NCBI GenBank assembly: GCA_017881055.1
Contig: JADGRF010000287.1
Location: 1-52,305, forward strand
Reading direction: 5' to 3'
Source: Sandaracinaceae bacterium
Lineage (GTDB): Bacteria > Myxococcota_A > Polyangia > Polyangiales > JAFGIB01
Length of the DNA: 52,305 nucleotides
Positions 1 to 7,678 of the stretch are shown in pieces. Positions within the stretch are counted from its first letter, which is position 1; each line of letters starts with the position of its first letter. Made by a program: the position numbers and the translations under genes. Below the pieces are notes generated by a model. The model was not told the origin of the DNA, made no database searches, and was given only the letters and a program-made list of their open reading frames with translations.

Positions 1-1361
1 ACCTCGGCATCCTGCCGCTGATCGAGGCGCTCGTGGCGGAGCGCCCCGATGCGCGCTTGTCGGTGCGCGACGCGTGGAACCTGTTCGATGTCGATGTCCG
101 CGACGGCAAGACGTGGAGTGTCACCCGCACAGCCGCCGACGGTTCGTTCTCGCGCGCCAGCGATGTGCTCGTGCAGCTCGTCGGCGTCACCTCAGGCCGG
201 TTCTCGGTCGCCACCGCGACCACGCCGCTGCGCGCCGCGCGCTCGGGCCAGGATGAACCGCTCGACAAAGCCGTAACGGCTGCTGCGCTGAAGCTCTGCT
301 CGTTGCTCGATGCTGTGTCCGACATGCGCCTCGTGCACGTGGCGCTCGTGACGTTCGACGACGAAGTGCTGGCTTCGCTGCTCGATTCGTCGCCGACACC
401 GCTCGCCGAAGTCGTCGCACGCTTTCGCGCAGGCGATACGACTGCGAGTCAGCTGCTGCTCGACGGCGTGTTCACTCCGAGCGAGCTGGAAGAGTATCTG
501 CGCGAGCTCGCGCGACGCGGCGCGATCACGGGCGTGTGGGACGAACAGGGCCTCGACCTCGTGTCGATTGCACGCCGCGAGCGCGATGAGCGTCCGGGCG
601 TGTCGCGTCACTCGTCCCTGCCGCCACGAACCGAGCGCGCCCCAGAACGCGAACCAGAACACGAGCCAGAGCACGTCGCTAGCGACGACGAACGTGAGGC
701 AGAAGAGCCCGCCGCTCATGTCTCCACACGCGCAGAGCTCGAAGCCGCGGTCGCGGCAGAGCCGACTCCAGCCGCCGCAGCACAACCTCCGGCGAGCGTA
801 CCTGCCGCAGCTGCACCGCCAAGATCGTCGTCGGCGCCTGCTGCTGTGCGCAGCAGCGGCCACCCGCTCGCGTTTCTCTTCGCGCTCGCTTCGTTCGTGG
901 CGGTTGGCTACTTCGCGGGGCGCTACGTCGAGCAGCGCGCCCCGCACGCGCGCGCGGTTGCGCCGCTGGCTGCCGCGCGACCGGTCGCGCTGGTCGCGCC
1001 TGTCCCTGCGCCTCCGGTTCCGTCGCAGCCCGTCGCCGTAGCCGCGCCTGCACCCGATCCCAAGCCTGCCTCTGCCCCAGTCGACGAGCCGTTCGGTCGA
1101 GTCCTTCCGTTCATCGATCGCGGCCGAGGCGTCGAGGTTGCGCCTGATGAAGGCCTGCTCGTGGTCGAGTACGCAGGTTCGGGCGGGGGGCCCGAGCTCC
1201 TGATCGGCGAGCGCGATCTCGGGCGCGCACCCCTCGCGGTCGCATTGCCGGCAGGCCGGCACGAACTTTTGCTGCGTCGCGGTCCGGATTCCAGCTTTCG
1301 TTATCTGATCGTGCGTAGCGGCGAAACGCGCGTGATCACGCTGGCCGGCGACCGGCACTGA
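1..1361 (+). CDS. PEGA-domain membrane protein, 5'-truncated by window edge
   Basis: The frame is open from the first bases of the window, so the N-terminus lies upstream; the first internal start codon is a GTG at 33. The visible part has an N-terminal helical region of about 190 residues that resembles the DUF4388/PATAN-like segments of myxobacterial regulators. A long Glu/Arg- then Ala/Pro-rich linker follows, then one transmembrane segment (around LAFLFALASFVAVGYF) and a Pro/Ala-rich stretch. The last 70 residues look like a PEGA domain, with a GRAPLAVALPAGRHELLLRR signature. PEGA domains are surface or periplasmic beta modules. An internal membrane anchor between a cytoplasmic regulatory part and an external PEGA domain is the inferred topology. 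The substrate and partner are unknown. The stop codon merges directly into a long palindrome. Confidence 0.7.
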   Translation, partial: LGILPLIEALVAERPDARLSVRDAWNLFDVDVRDGKTWSVTRTAADGSFSRASDVLVQLVGVTSGRFSVATATTPLRAARSGQDEPLDKAVTAAALKLCSLLDAVSDMRLVHVALVTFDDEVLASLLDSSPTPLAEVVARFRAGDTTASQLLLDGVFTPSELEEYLRELARRGAITGVWDEQGLDLVSIARRERDERPGVSRHSSLPPRTERAPEREPEHEPEHVASDDEREAEEPAAHVSTRAELEAAVAAEPTPAAAAQPPASVPAAAAPPRSSSAPAAVRSSGHPLAFLFALASFVAVGYFAGRYVEQRAPHARAVAPLAAARPVALVAPVPAPPVPSQPVAVAAPAPDPKPASAPVDEPFGRVLPFIDRGRGVEVAPDEGLLVVEYAGSGGGPELLIGERDLGRAPLAVALPAGRHELLLRRGPDSSFRYLIVRSGETRVITLAGDRH

Positions 1362-1421
1362 CAGCGGCGATCACGAAGGTTGATGGCCGCTCGACCGATC
1401 AATCTCCGTGATCGCCGCTGT
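1361..1421 (+). repeat. Long palindrome starting at a stop codon (copy 1)
   Basis: The arms ACAGCGGCGATCACG (1361-1375) and CGTGATCGCCGCTGT (1407-1421) are perfectly complementary over 15 bp. Inside them GGTTGAT (1378-1384) pairs with ATCAATC (1398-1404) with one G-U wobble, leaving a 13-nt loop. The first A of the left arm is the last base of the preceding gene's TGA. A shortened relative occurs at 14325-14357. It may end transcription, but no U-tract follows the stem directly; the nearest T-run is at about 1451-1456. Confidence 0.8.
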
Positions 1422-1493
1422 GAGCCCGTTCGGGGCAAGGGTGGGTCGGCTTTTTTGCAGCGCTCCCCGGGTTCCCGTACGCTCATCGGCACT

Positions 1494-2363
1494 ATGTCCA
1501 GAAAGCTCTGGCTCTGCGTTCTGGTGCTCGGCTTGGGGTTCGGGCCTGTTCGTGTGCGCGCGGATGATCGCGCCAACGACAAAGGCTCGAGTCATCCCGA
1601 TGGTCCGACGGACGTGAACAGCGAGGAGAGCGTGAGCGCCAGCATGGACGACGTCTTGCCGGGTGACACGAAGAAGAAAGTCGGCGGCCCCGCTGCGCTG
1701 GCCGAGGATCATCGCGCAGGCACCTACGCAGGCGTTTCCCCGGGTGGCAGTCAGCCGCCGCCAGTTCCGGTCGAGGCCGGCAAGACACCGCCCACGGTCA
1801 CCTGGCCCGGATTTCAGATGCGGCCGAACGGAACCTCGCGGGTGTTCATCGAGTCCACGTCGTCGGTGCGGGTGGAGACCAGCACGTCGCCTGGCAAGTT
1901 CACGGTCAAGCTCACGGGTGCGCACGTGGCAGGCCACACCAACCGCCTGCCGCTCGAGACGCGCTTCTTCAACACGCCGGTCACGCGTGTGCAAATCGTC
2001 GATCAACGCGACGGCGTGTCGATCGTGCTCGAGCTGCGCGCCGCAGTGCATCCAGAGGTCTCGAGCGAGCGCGGCCCAAGCGGCTACTACTTCACGTACA
2101 TCGATCTGCCCGCGGGCAAGTATGTCGAAGAAGTCGCCGCGCCCAAGGCCGTCGCCGCCACGACGGCTGCGCCTGCCGCGACGCCCGCGGACAGCAAAGA
2201 CCCGATGTACCTCGACGGCAATCTCGAGGTGAAGAAGCCCAAAGCCAAGGCCAGTGCAGCCGTGCGCGCCGACACCAGCATAGACGGCGAGCTGCCCCCC
2301 AGCATCAAAGCCAACGCCAAGACCCAGCCCAAGGCCCAAGCGGGCATCAAGCTCGGCAAGTAG
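1494..2363 (+). CDS. Secreted AMIN-domain-like protein
   Basis: This 289-residue protein starts at ATG 1494, which gives a clean signal peptide (MSRKLWLCVLVLGLGFGP...VRA). An in-frame ATG at 1380 would fall inside the upstream palindrome and is rejected. After a low-complexity Asp/Ser/Gly linker, residues of about 95-200 hold an AMIN-like beta domain: SRVFIESTSSVRVE, then NRLPLETRFFNTPVTRVQIVDQ, then VSIVLELR. AMIN domains target periplasmic or outer-membrane proteins such as PilQ and AmiC to peptidoglycan or the secretin. The C-terminus is Ala/Lys/Pro-rich and disordered. The exact role is unknown; a cell-envelope accessory protein is the inference. Confidence 0.65.
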   Translation: MSRKLWLCVLVLGLGFGPVRVRADDRANDKGSSHPDGPTDVNSEESVSASMDDVLPGDTKKKVGGPAALAEDHRAGTYAGVSPGGSQPPPVPVEAGKTPPTVTWPGFQMRPNGTSRVFIESTSSVRVETSTSPGKFTVKLTGAHVAGHTNRLPLETRFFNTPVTRVQIVDQRDGVSIVLELRAAVHPEVSSERGPSGYYFTYIDLPAGKYVEEVAAPKAVAATTAAPAATPADSKDPMYLDGNLEVKKPKAKASAAVRADTSIDGELPPSIKANAKTQPKAQAGIKLGK

Positions 2364-2392
2364 CCGCGCCCTTTTGACGCCTGCTGTGCGTG

Positions 2393-3580
2393 CTACTGCT
2401 TCTGCTTGCCGCGGTTCAGGAACTGCATGGCTTGCGTGAGGCCTTCCAGCGTCAGTTGGAACATGTCGAACACGTGCCGCACGGCTTCGATCGTGTTGCC
2501 CGTCCAGTAGGTGCTCGGCTCGGGGTTGAGCCACACGCTGCTCTTCCAGTGCTGTTGCATCGTGGTCAGGCACGCGATGCCGCTGAGCGCGTTGTCGTCC
2601 TGCAGTGACAGCGCGCCGCCCTGACGCATCAGCTCGTAGGGTGCCATCAGCGCATCGCCGACGATCACCAGCTTGTAGTGCTTGCCGCAGTCGTGCATCA
2701 GGTCCTGCAAGTACATCGGCTCGTCGAAGCGCTCGGTCTTGTACACACGGCCGTAGATGCAGTTGTGGAAGTAGTACGTGCGCAGCTCTTTCCAGTGTGT
2801 GGCCTTCTTGGCCGCGCTGAACAAGCGCGACATCGGCTCCACGTACGGATCCATCGAGCCACCCACGTCCATCAGGAAGATCACACGCGTGTTCGGCCGG
2901 CTCGGGGGTCGCGTCACCACTTCCAGCTCGCCGACGTTCTTCGCCGTCGCGTCGATCGTGCCTTCGAGGTCGAGCTCTTCGTCGGCGCCTTCGCGATCCC
3001 ACATGCGCAGGCGGCGCAGCGCCATCTCCATCTGCCGCACGTCCAGCGTCAGGTCCGAGCGATACGGCCGGTACTTGCGCGCATCGGCCACTTGCACGGC
3101 CGAGCGGTTGGCGCCTTCGCCGCCGACACGAATGCCTTCCCCCGCCGCCCCCGCGCGACCGAACTGCGACGTGCCCGCCGTCCCGACCCACTTGTTGCCC
3201 CGGTCGTGGCGCTCCTTCTGCTCGTTCATGCGCTCCTCGAACAGCTTCTTCAGCTCCTCGAGATCGAGCGATTCGACCAGCTTGCGCTCTTCTTCACTGA
3301 GGTCCGAGAGCCGCAGCTTCGCGTCCTTCAGCCACTCGAGCAGCTCTTCCTTGAGCTGCACGTGCTTGCCCTCGATGCCACGGAACTCGGCCAAGAACGC
3401 CTGATCGAACGCATCGAGGTGGCCCTCGCTATGCACGAGCAGCGCGCGCGCCGTGTAATAGAACCCGTCCAGCGACGAGTCGTGGAGGCCCATGGTCAAC
3501 GCCTGCGCGAGCGCAATCGCTTCCTGCGTGCCGACCGGCACTCCGTGCTGACGCAACCGATAGATGAAGGGTACGAACAT
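2393..3580 (-). CDS. CoxE-like VWA domain protein
   Basis: This 395-residue protein has the architecture of COG3825/CoxE-like VWA proteins. It has an N-terminal helical region, a charged coiled-coil-like stretch around residues 75-125, a glycine-rich linker (about 130-160), and a C-terminal VWA fold with the metal-site motif DVGGSMD at 238-244. In that motif the second position of the canonical DxSxS is Gly. No signal peptide is seen, so it is cytoplasmic. It lies 72 nt downstream of a MoxR-type ATPase on the same strand. This is the usual MoxR-VWA pairing, in which ATPase and VWA act together as a chaperone that matures a metalloenzyme or other complex. The client is not evident here. The gap between the two genes carries a hairpin repeat. 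Confidence 0.85.
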   Translation of the reverse strand: MFVPFIYRLRQHGVPVGTQEAIALAQALTMGLHDSSLDGFYYTARALLVHSEGHLDAFDQAFLAEFRGIEGKHVQLKEELLEWLKDAKLRLSDLSEEERKLVESLDLEELKKLFEERMNEQKERHDRGNKWVGTAGTSQFGRAGAAGEGIRVGGEGANRSAVQVADARKYRPYRSDLTLDVRQMEMALRRLRMWDREGADEELDLEGTIDATAKNVGELEVVTRPPSRPNTRVIFLMDVGGSMDPYVEPMSRLFSAAKKATHWKELRTYYFHNCIYGRVYKTERFDEPMYLQDLMHDCGKHYKLVIVGDALMAPYELMRQGGALSLQDDNALSGIACLTTMQQHWKSSVWLNPEPSTYWTGNTIEAVRHVFDMFQLTLEGLTQAMQFLNRGKQKQ

Positions 3581-3594
3581 ACGAACTCGAGCCG

Positions 3595-3649
3595 TTGCGG
3601 AGAGCCGCAGGCTACTCCGCGGATATGCAACTACTGCTCCGCGGGTATG
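3595..3649 (-). repeat. CATACC hairpin repeats, one full and one partial copy
   Basis: Read on the minus strand, a partial copy CATACCCGCGGAGCAG lies just after the moxR stop. It is followed by a fuller copy that starts CATATCCGCGGAG and has core AGCCTGCGGCT and closing arm CTCCGC. GCGGAG pairs with CTCCGC around a small inner stem AGCC/GGCT. The layout matches the array at 7522-7654, where the arms are GCAAAG/CTTTGC, so the two positions that differ change together. The element sits between two genes of the same operon. Confidence 0.75.
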
Positions 3650-3652
3650 TAA

Positions 3653-4492
3653 CTAGCTCCGCCAGCGCGCGCCGCCCGACATCTGATCGGCGTACGCCAC
3701 CAGATCCTGTTCCTTCTTCAGCAGCGTGCCGAGGAAGGGCAGGTTCTTGTCGAGCTTCACATCCTTCACGCCCATGGTCTTGAGCATGTGAATCCAGTCG
3801 ACCAGCTCGCTCGTGCTCGGGCGCTTGCGCAGCCGCTGCATGTTGCGAATCTTGTAGAAGGCGTCCATCGCCTGATCGACCAGGCCCTGCTCCAGCTTCG
3901 GATGGTGCACCTGCACGATCCGCGTCATCAGCTCTTTCTCGGGGAAGTCGATGAAGTGGAACACGCAGCGGCGCAGGAACGCGTCCGGCAGCTCTTTCTC
4001 CGCGTTGCTCGTGATGATCACGACCGGGCGCTCTTTCGCGATCACGTCTTCGTTGGTCTCGGTCACGCGAAAGCGCATCCGGTCCAGCTCGTGGAGCAGG
4101 TCGTTCGGGAACTCGATGTCCGCCTTGTCGACCTCGTCGATCAGCAGCACCACGCGCTTTTCCGACGTGAACGCGCGGCCCAGCGGCCCGAGCTTGATGT
4201 AGCGCTTGATGTCCCGCACATCGCCGTCGCCAAAGCGCGAGTCGTACAGGCGCTGCACGGTGTCGTACGTGTACAGGCCCTCCTGCGCGCGGGTCGTGCT
4301 CTTTACGTGCCAGGTCAAAAGCTCCGTACCCAGAGCCTCCGCGACCGCTTCCGCGAGCAACGTCTTACCGGTGCCGGGCTCACCTCGGACCAAGAGCGGC
4401 TTGCGCAAGGCGAGGGCGCAGTCGACCGAGGTCTCGAGCGCCTCGTTGGTCAGGTAGCTGGCGGTTCCCTTGAAACGGATCGGGCTCTCCAT
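3653..4492 (-). CDS. MoxR-family AAA+ ATPase
   Basis: This 279-residue protein begins MESPIRFKGTASYL at 4492. Upstream in-frame codons are Arg-rich non-coding read-through and overlap the divergent gene's leader. It has the AAA+ landmarks: Walker A GEPGTGKT (37-44), Walker B VVLLIDEVD (114-122), sensor-1 TSN (161-163) and arginine residues RR (174-175). It is a MoxR-type ATPase of the compact kind that partners with CoxE-like VWA proteins, and the next gene on this strand encodes one. The pair probably acts as a cytoplasmic remodelling chaperone for a client that cannot be named from this window. The start is divergent from the lipoprotein gene at 4606. Confidence 0.9.
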   Translation of the reverse strand: MESPIRFKGTASYLTNEALETSVDCALALRKPLLVRGEPGTGKTLLAEAVAEALGTELLTWHVKSTTRAQEGLYTYDTVQRLYDSRFGDGDVRDIKRYIKLGPLGRAFTSEKRVVLLIDEVDKADIEFPNDLLHELDRMRFRVTETNEDVIAKERPVVIITSNAEKELPDAFLRRCVFHFIDFPEKELMTRIVQVHHPKLEQGLVDQAMDAFYKIRNMQRLRKRPSTSELVDWIHMLKTMGVKDVKLDKNLPFLGTLLKKEQDLVAYADQMSGGARWRS

Positions 4493-4605
4493 GATGCGGC
4501 GACGTGTCCTTCCTTGGCCGGGGCCGGCAGCGCAGCGCTGCGTGCCGATGCATGCGCGAATCGACGCGAAGTCATGTACAACGCGCGGTCGGTGGGCGCT
4601 ACTAC

Positions 4606-5556
4606 ATGCCTTTCGAATCGCGGCTCTGGGGTGTTCTGTGGGCGTGCCTGTGCGCGCTCGTGCTGCTTGGCTGTTCCGCCGAGCGGCGCCTCCGGGCGGT
4701 GGGGCCCACCCCGTACGTTCGCTGTCTCGCCGGTCCCGAGCCTGCGGATCGCACCCTCTCCGTCGGTGCCGCCAAGGTCGTGGTTCACGGTCGACGGGTC
4801 GACGTGAGCGGACTACCCGCACATCCGAAGTTGGCTGCCTTCTCGGGCCCCGGCTTCGGTCCCCCGCCGTCAGCAGCGGCGCTCGCGGAGCTTAGTCATG
4901 CGGGCGCGGATGCACTCCTGATGCTCGGCGGGCTCGGCGACGCCGAAGCCGAAGCGGTCGCCACGGCCGCTGCCCTGGCCAAGCTCGATCGTCCGATCTT
5001 CTTTCTGGCGGGTGGTCGTGACCGCTGGTCGGTCATGAAAGCGGGCCTGTCGAGTGCCGACCGAATCATCGATGTTACCTCCGCGCACGAGCTGCGTATC
5101 GGCAGCCATACGCTGGTGCTCGTGCCCGGCGCAGACGCCGGTCGCTATGCCGTCGACGACTCGGCCTGCGGCTTCGGCGCCAGCGATCTTCATGAGCTGG
5201 CGAGCGCTCTGGGCCCCGGACCCGGCAGGGACTCGCCGCGCGCTCCTCGCTGGCTCGCTTCCTGGCATGCTCCCGCCGCCGCCGCGGGCCAGGTGGGCGT
5301 GACCCGAACCCCCGGTGGCGTCGACATCGGCAGCTGGACGCTCTCTAGATTCGCCACGCAACTAGGCGTGACCGATGGGCTTTATGCTTGGCCCTCGACG
5401 GAGTCTAAGGCCGCGCCCGGACTCCCTGGCGAGCGTCGTCAACAGCTGGTACCCCGCCTTTGGGGCCCGCGCAGCGAGCGTAGCGACGGCTCCTTCGCAC
5501 CCCTCGGCTTCGCACTTTTCACGCTCGGCGACACCGCCCTCGAGCGCGTGCGCTGA
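4606..5556 (+). CDS. Putative lipoprotein with metallophosphoesterase-like segments
   Basis: This 316-residue protein starts at ATG 4606, because this start gives a lipoprotein signal (WACLCALVLLGC, Cys as the lipidation site). Longer in-frame starts would bury it. The mature part has ADALLMLGGLGDAEAEAV followed by RPIFFLAGGRDRWSVM. This order recalls the D-G-x-x-D and GN(H/D) blocks of calcineurin-like metallophosphoesterases, but with key His/Asn residues replaced. It may be a degenerate, non-catalytic relative, and that is a weak inference. It stands alone, divergent from moxR and about 140 nt before the fatty-acid cluster. Confidence 0.6.
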   Translation: MPFESRLWGVLWACLCALVLLGCSAERRLRAVGPTPYVRCLAGPEPADRTLSVGAAKVVVHGRRVDVSGLPAHPKLAAFSGPGFGPPPSAAALAELSHAGADALLMLGGLGDAEAEAVATAAALAKLDRPIFFLAGGRDRWSVMKAGLSSADRIIDVTSAHELRIGSHTLVLVPGADAGRYAVDDSACGFGASDLHELASALGPGPGRDSPRAPRWLASWHAPAAAAGQVGVTRTPGGVDIGSWTLSRFATQLGVTDGLYAWPSTESKAAPGLPGERRQQLVPRLWGPRSERSDGSFAPLGFALFTLGDTALERVR

Positions 5557-5591
5557 GCGCTGCACCCCGCTTCCTTACGCAACGCCTGTCG

Positions 5592-5620
5592 TTGACTTCA
5601 CCCCCCTCGCGTTCCATAGT
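5592..5620 (+). promoter_or_regulatory. Candidate sigma70 promoter for the yceD-rpmF-fab cluster
   Basis: TTGACT (5592-5597) and CATAGT (5615-5620) are separated by exactly 17 nt and lie about 75 nt before the yceD start. Five of six -35 bases and four of six -10 bases match consensus. The leader that follows is GC-rich and contains a GGGGCCCCC palindrome. Confidence 0.5.
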
Positions 5621-5696
5621 CCGCACCCTTTCGGGGGCCCCCTGCGCAGCAATTGCGGAGGGCCTGCACCTCGACCCAGAGAGGCGTCGGAGCCAC

Positions 5697-6275
5697 ATGG
5701 CCGAGCTCGTGCTGCACCTTCACGACATCAACGAGCGCGGGAAGGACTACTCCTTCGACCTGTCCACAGCCTGGCTCGAAGAGATCCTCGCCGAGGCCGG
5801 TCTGCGCCCGGACCCGGATCACCCGACCGGCCACCTCGACGTGCACGCGCAAGAGAACGACGCCGAGTACCTGGTGAACGGGAAGCTCGACGTGGACATG
5901 GTCGCCGAGTGCGCACGCTGCCTGGGTAACGCCAAGGTGCCGGCCCACCTCTCGTTCACGTACCTGTTCAGCCGCAACGTGAAGCCGGCCGACCTCGACG
6001 CCGAAGAGTTCGACCCGGAGGAAGACACGTCGCTCTCGCGCGAGCCGTTCTCCGGTCAACAGATTGTGCTCGACGACTTGGTACGCGAGCACCTGGTCCT
6101 CGAGTGCCCGATGCAGCCCCTGTGTGCGCCCGACTGCAAGGGCATTCCGGTGCCCGCCCATATCCGCCCGCCGGCCGATGTCTTCGCGCCAAGTGATGGT
6201 GGTGTCGATCCGAGACTTGCGCCGCTGCTGCAACTGCGCGACAAGCTTCCCCCGAAGCGTTCCAACAAGGAGTGA
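5697..6275 (+). CDS. yceD: DUF177/YceD family protein
   Basis: This 192-residue protein starts MAELVLHLHDINERGKDY at ATG 5697, with a GAGG-type site upstream; earlier in-frame codons would overlap the probable promoter. It shows the family landmarks: ECARC near the middle (conserved RC motif) and LECPMQPLCAPDCKG toward the C-terminus, giving a Cys cluster that may bind metal. YceD/DUF177 proteins are found almost universally just upstream of rpmF and are implicated in 23S rRNA accumulation. The same arrangement is seen here, with rpmF beginning three bases after the stop. Confidence 0.9.
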   Translation: MAELVLHLHDINERGKDYSFDLSTAWLEEILAEAGLRPDPDHPTGHLDVHAQENDAEYLVNGKLDVDMVAECARCLGNAKVPAHLSFTYLFSRNVKPADLDAEEFDPEEDTSLSREPFSGQQIVLDDLVREHLVLECPMQPLCAPDCKGIPVPAHIRPPADVFAPSDGGVDPRLAPLLQLRDKLPPKRSNKE

Positions 6276-6278
6276 GAC

Positions 6279-6476
6279 GTGGCCGTCCCCAAACGTAGAA
6301 AGAGCCGTTCCCAGCGTGACAAGCGTCGTGCAAACCACGACAAGGTCACCCCGCCGAACGTGTCACCCTGCCCGAAGTGTGGCGAGATGGTGTTTCCGCA
6401 TCGCGTGTGCGCGAGCTGCGGGCACTATAAAGGCCGGAAAGTGATCGACAAAGGCGACGAGGCACAGGCTTCGTGA
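6279..6476 (+). CDS. rpmF: 50S ribosomal protein L32
   Basis: This 65-residue protein uses GTG at 6279. It begins MAVPKRRKSRSQRDKRRANH, the standard basic L32 N-terminus. A four-Cys zinc ribbon follows (C31, C34, C44, C47 in CPKCGEMVFPHRVCASCG), so it is the zinc-binding C+ form. It lies between yceD and fabH, and its stop overlaps the fabH GTG start by four bases, which suggests translational coupling between a ribosomal protein and fatty-acid initiation. plsX, which often lies between rpmF and fabH, is absent. Confidence 0.97.
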   Translation: MAVPKRRKSRSQRDKRRANHDKVTPPNVSPCPKCGEMVFPHRVCASCGHYKGRKVIDKGDEAQAS

Positions 6477-7513
6477 CCGGGCCGCTCTCTGGTCGGGCGG
6501 AGTCGGCTGCGCCACTCCGCGCGCGACAGCCTGGCTCGCGTATCCTCGGCACCGGACACTACCTGCCGTCCAACGTCGTGACCAACCGTGACCTCGAGAA
6601 GGTCATGGACACGTCCGATGAGTGGATCAGCAGCCGTACGGGAATCACCCAGCGTCACATCGCGGCGCCGGACGAGGCGTCCAGCGACATGGCCACCAAG
6701 GCAGCGCAACGCGCGCTCGAGGCGGCCGGGATCGCTGCGACCGATCTGGACCTGATCATCGTCGGGACGATCAGTCCCGACATGCCGATGCCATCGACGG
6801 CCATGTTCGTGCAGCGCAACCTCGGTGCGCGCAAGGACTGCCCGGGCTTCGATCTGTCAGCTGCGTGCGCCGGCTTCATCTATGGGCTCAGCATCGCGGA
6901 CGCGTACGTGCGCTCGGGCATCTACAAGCACGTGCTGGTGGTCGGTGTCGAGCTGCTGAGCCGCATCGTCAACTGGGAAGACCGCACCAGCTGTGTGCTG
7001 TTCGGCGACGGCGCTGGTGCCGTCGTGCTCGGCCCTGCCAAGAACGACGGCCGCGGCGTGCTCTCTACGCACATCTACGCGGACGGCTCGATGATCGAGT
7101 CGTTGTGTATTCCGGGCGGCGGCTCGCGTACGCCGTTCAGCGCCGAGGTGCTTGCGAAGAAGCAGCACCTGGTGCACATGGTCGGCACCGAGGTCTTCAA
7201 GTACGCAGTCAAAGGTCTGAGCGCATCGGTGCTCACGGCGCTCGAAGCCAACAACATGGCGCCAGGCGACATCGACTGGTTGATTCCGCACCAAGCCAAC
7301 GTGCGCATTCTCGACGGCGTGCAGCACCGCACCGGCATTCCGAAGGAACGCATCTTCATCAACATCGCGGACACCGCGAACACGTCCAGTGCGTCGGTTC
7401 CGATCGCGCTCGATCAAGCGGTGCGCGCGGGGAAGATCCAGCCGGGTCAGGCGCTCGTGTTCTGTGCTTTGGGTGGTGGCATCGCGTGGGGTAGCGCGCT
7501 CGTGCGCTGGTAG
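6473..7513 (+). CDS. fabH: Beta-ketoacyl-ACP synthase III
   Basis: This 346-residue enzyme starts fatty-acid synthesis by condensing an acyl-CoA primer with malonyl-ACP. The catalytic triad is visible: Cys132 in SAACAGF, His273 in PHQAN and Asn303 in ANTSSAS. The residue before the Asn is Ala where GNTS is usual. The start is GTG 6473, overlapping the rpmF stop (GTGA); the first 20 residues are a short extension before the conserved SRILGTGHYLP. A later start is possible but no better one is seen. The gene ends with TAG followed at once by a tandem hairpin array before fabG. Cytoplasmic. Confidence 0.96.
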   Translation: MTGPLSGRAESAAPLRARQPGSRILGTGHYLPSNVVTNRDLEKVMDTSDEWISSRTGITQRHIAAPDEASSDMATKAAQRALEAAGIAATDLDLIIVGTISPDMPMPSTAMFVQRNLGARKDCPGFDLSAACAGFIYGLSIADAYVRSGIYKHVLVVGVELLSRIVNWEDRTSCVLFGDGAGAVVLGPAKNDGRGVLSTHIYADGSMIESLCIPGGGSRTPFSAEVLAKKQHLVHMVGTEVFKYAVKGLSASVLTALEANNMAPGDIDWLIPHQANVRILDGVQHRTGIPKERIFINIADTANTSSASVPIALDQAVRAGKIQPGQALVFCALGGGIAWGSALVRW

Positions 7514-7521
7514 ATTGTTTA

Positions 7522-7654
7522 CATACCCGCAAAGCAGCCTTCGGCTCTTTGCGGACTGAACATACCCGCAAAGCAGCCTTCGGCTCTTTGCGGACTGAAC
7601 ATACCCGCAAAGCAGCCTTCGGCTCTTTGCGGACTGACATACCCGCAAAGCAGG
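7522..7654 (+). repeat. Tandem array of CATACC hairpin repeats (3 full and 1 partial)
   Basis: A 39-nt unit beginning CATACCCGCAAAG and ending GCGGACTGAA is present at 7522-7560 and 7561-7599 identically, at 7600-7637 with one base lost, and as a truncated start (CATACCCGCAAAGCAG) at 7638-7653. Each full unit folds as CCGCAAAG / CTTTGCGG (8 bp) enclosing an inner AGCC-TTC-GGCT stem. There are no unique spacers. The array fills the fabH-fabG gap and stops about 25 nt before the fabG ATG, just upstream of its GGAGGGAGAG ribosome-binding site. Confidence 0.95.
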
Positions 7655-7678
7655 TGCTCGGCGGAGGGAGAGAGCAAC

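Noticed and set aside
1371-3191. A 606-codon minus-strand frame over the AMIN-like and VWA genes
   Set aside because: Arg/Gly-rich shadow in a different frame from the real VWA gene, with no domain.
7522-7654. CRISPR-like tandem repeats
   Set aside because: The units are directly adjacent with no spacers and each folds into a hairpin; there are no cas genes nearby.
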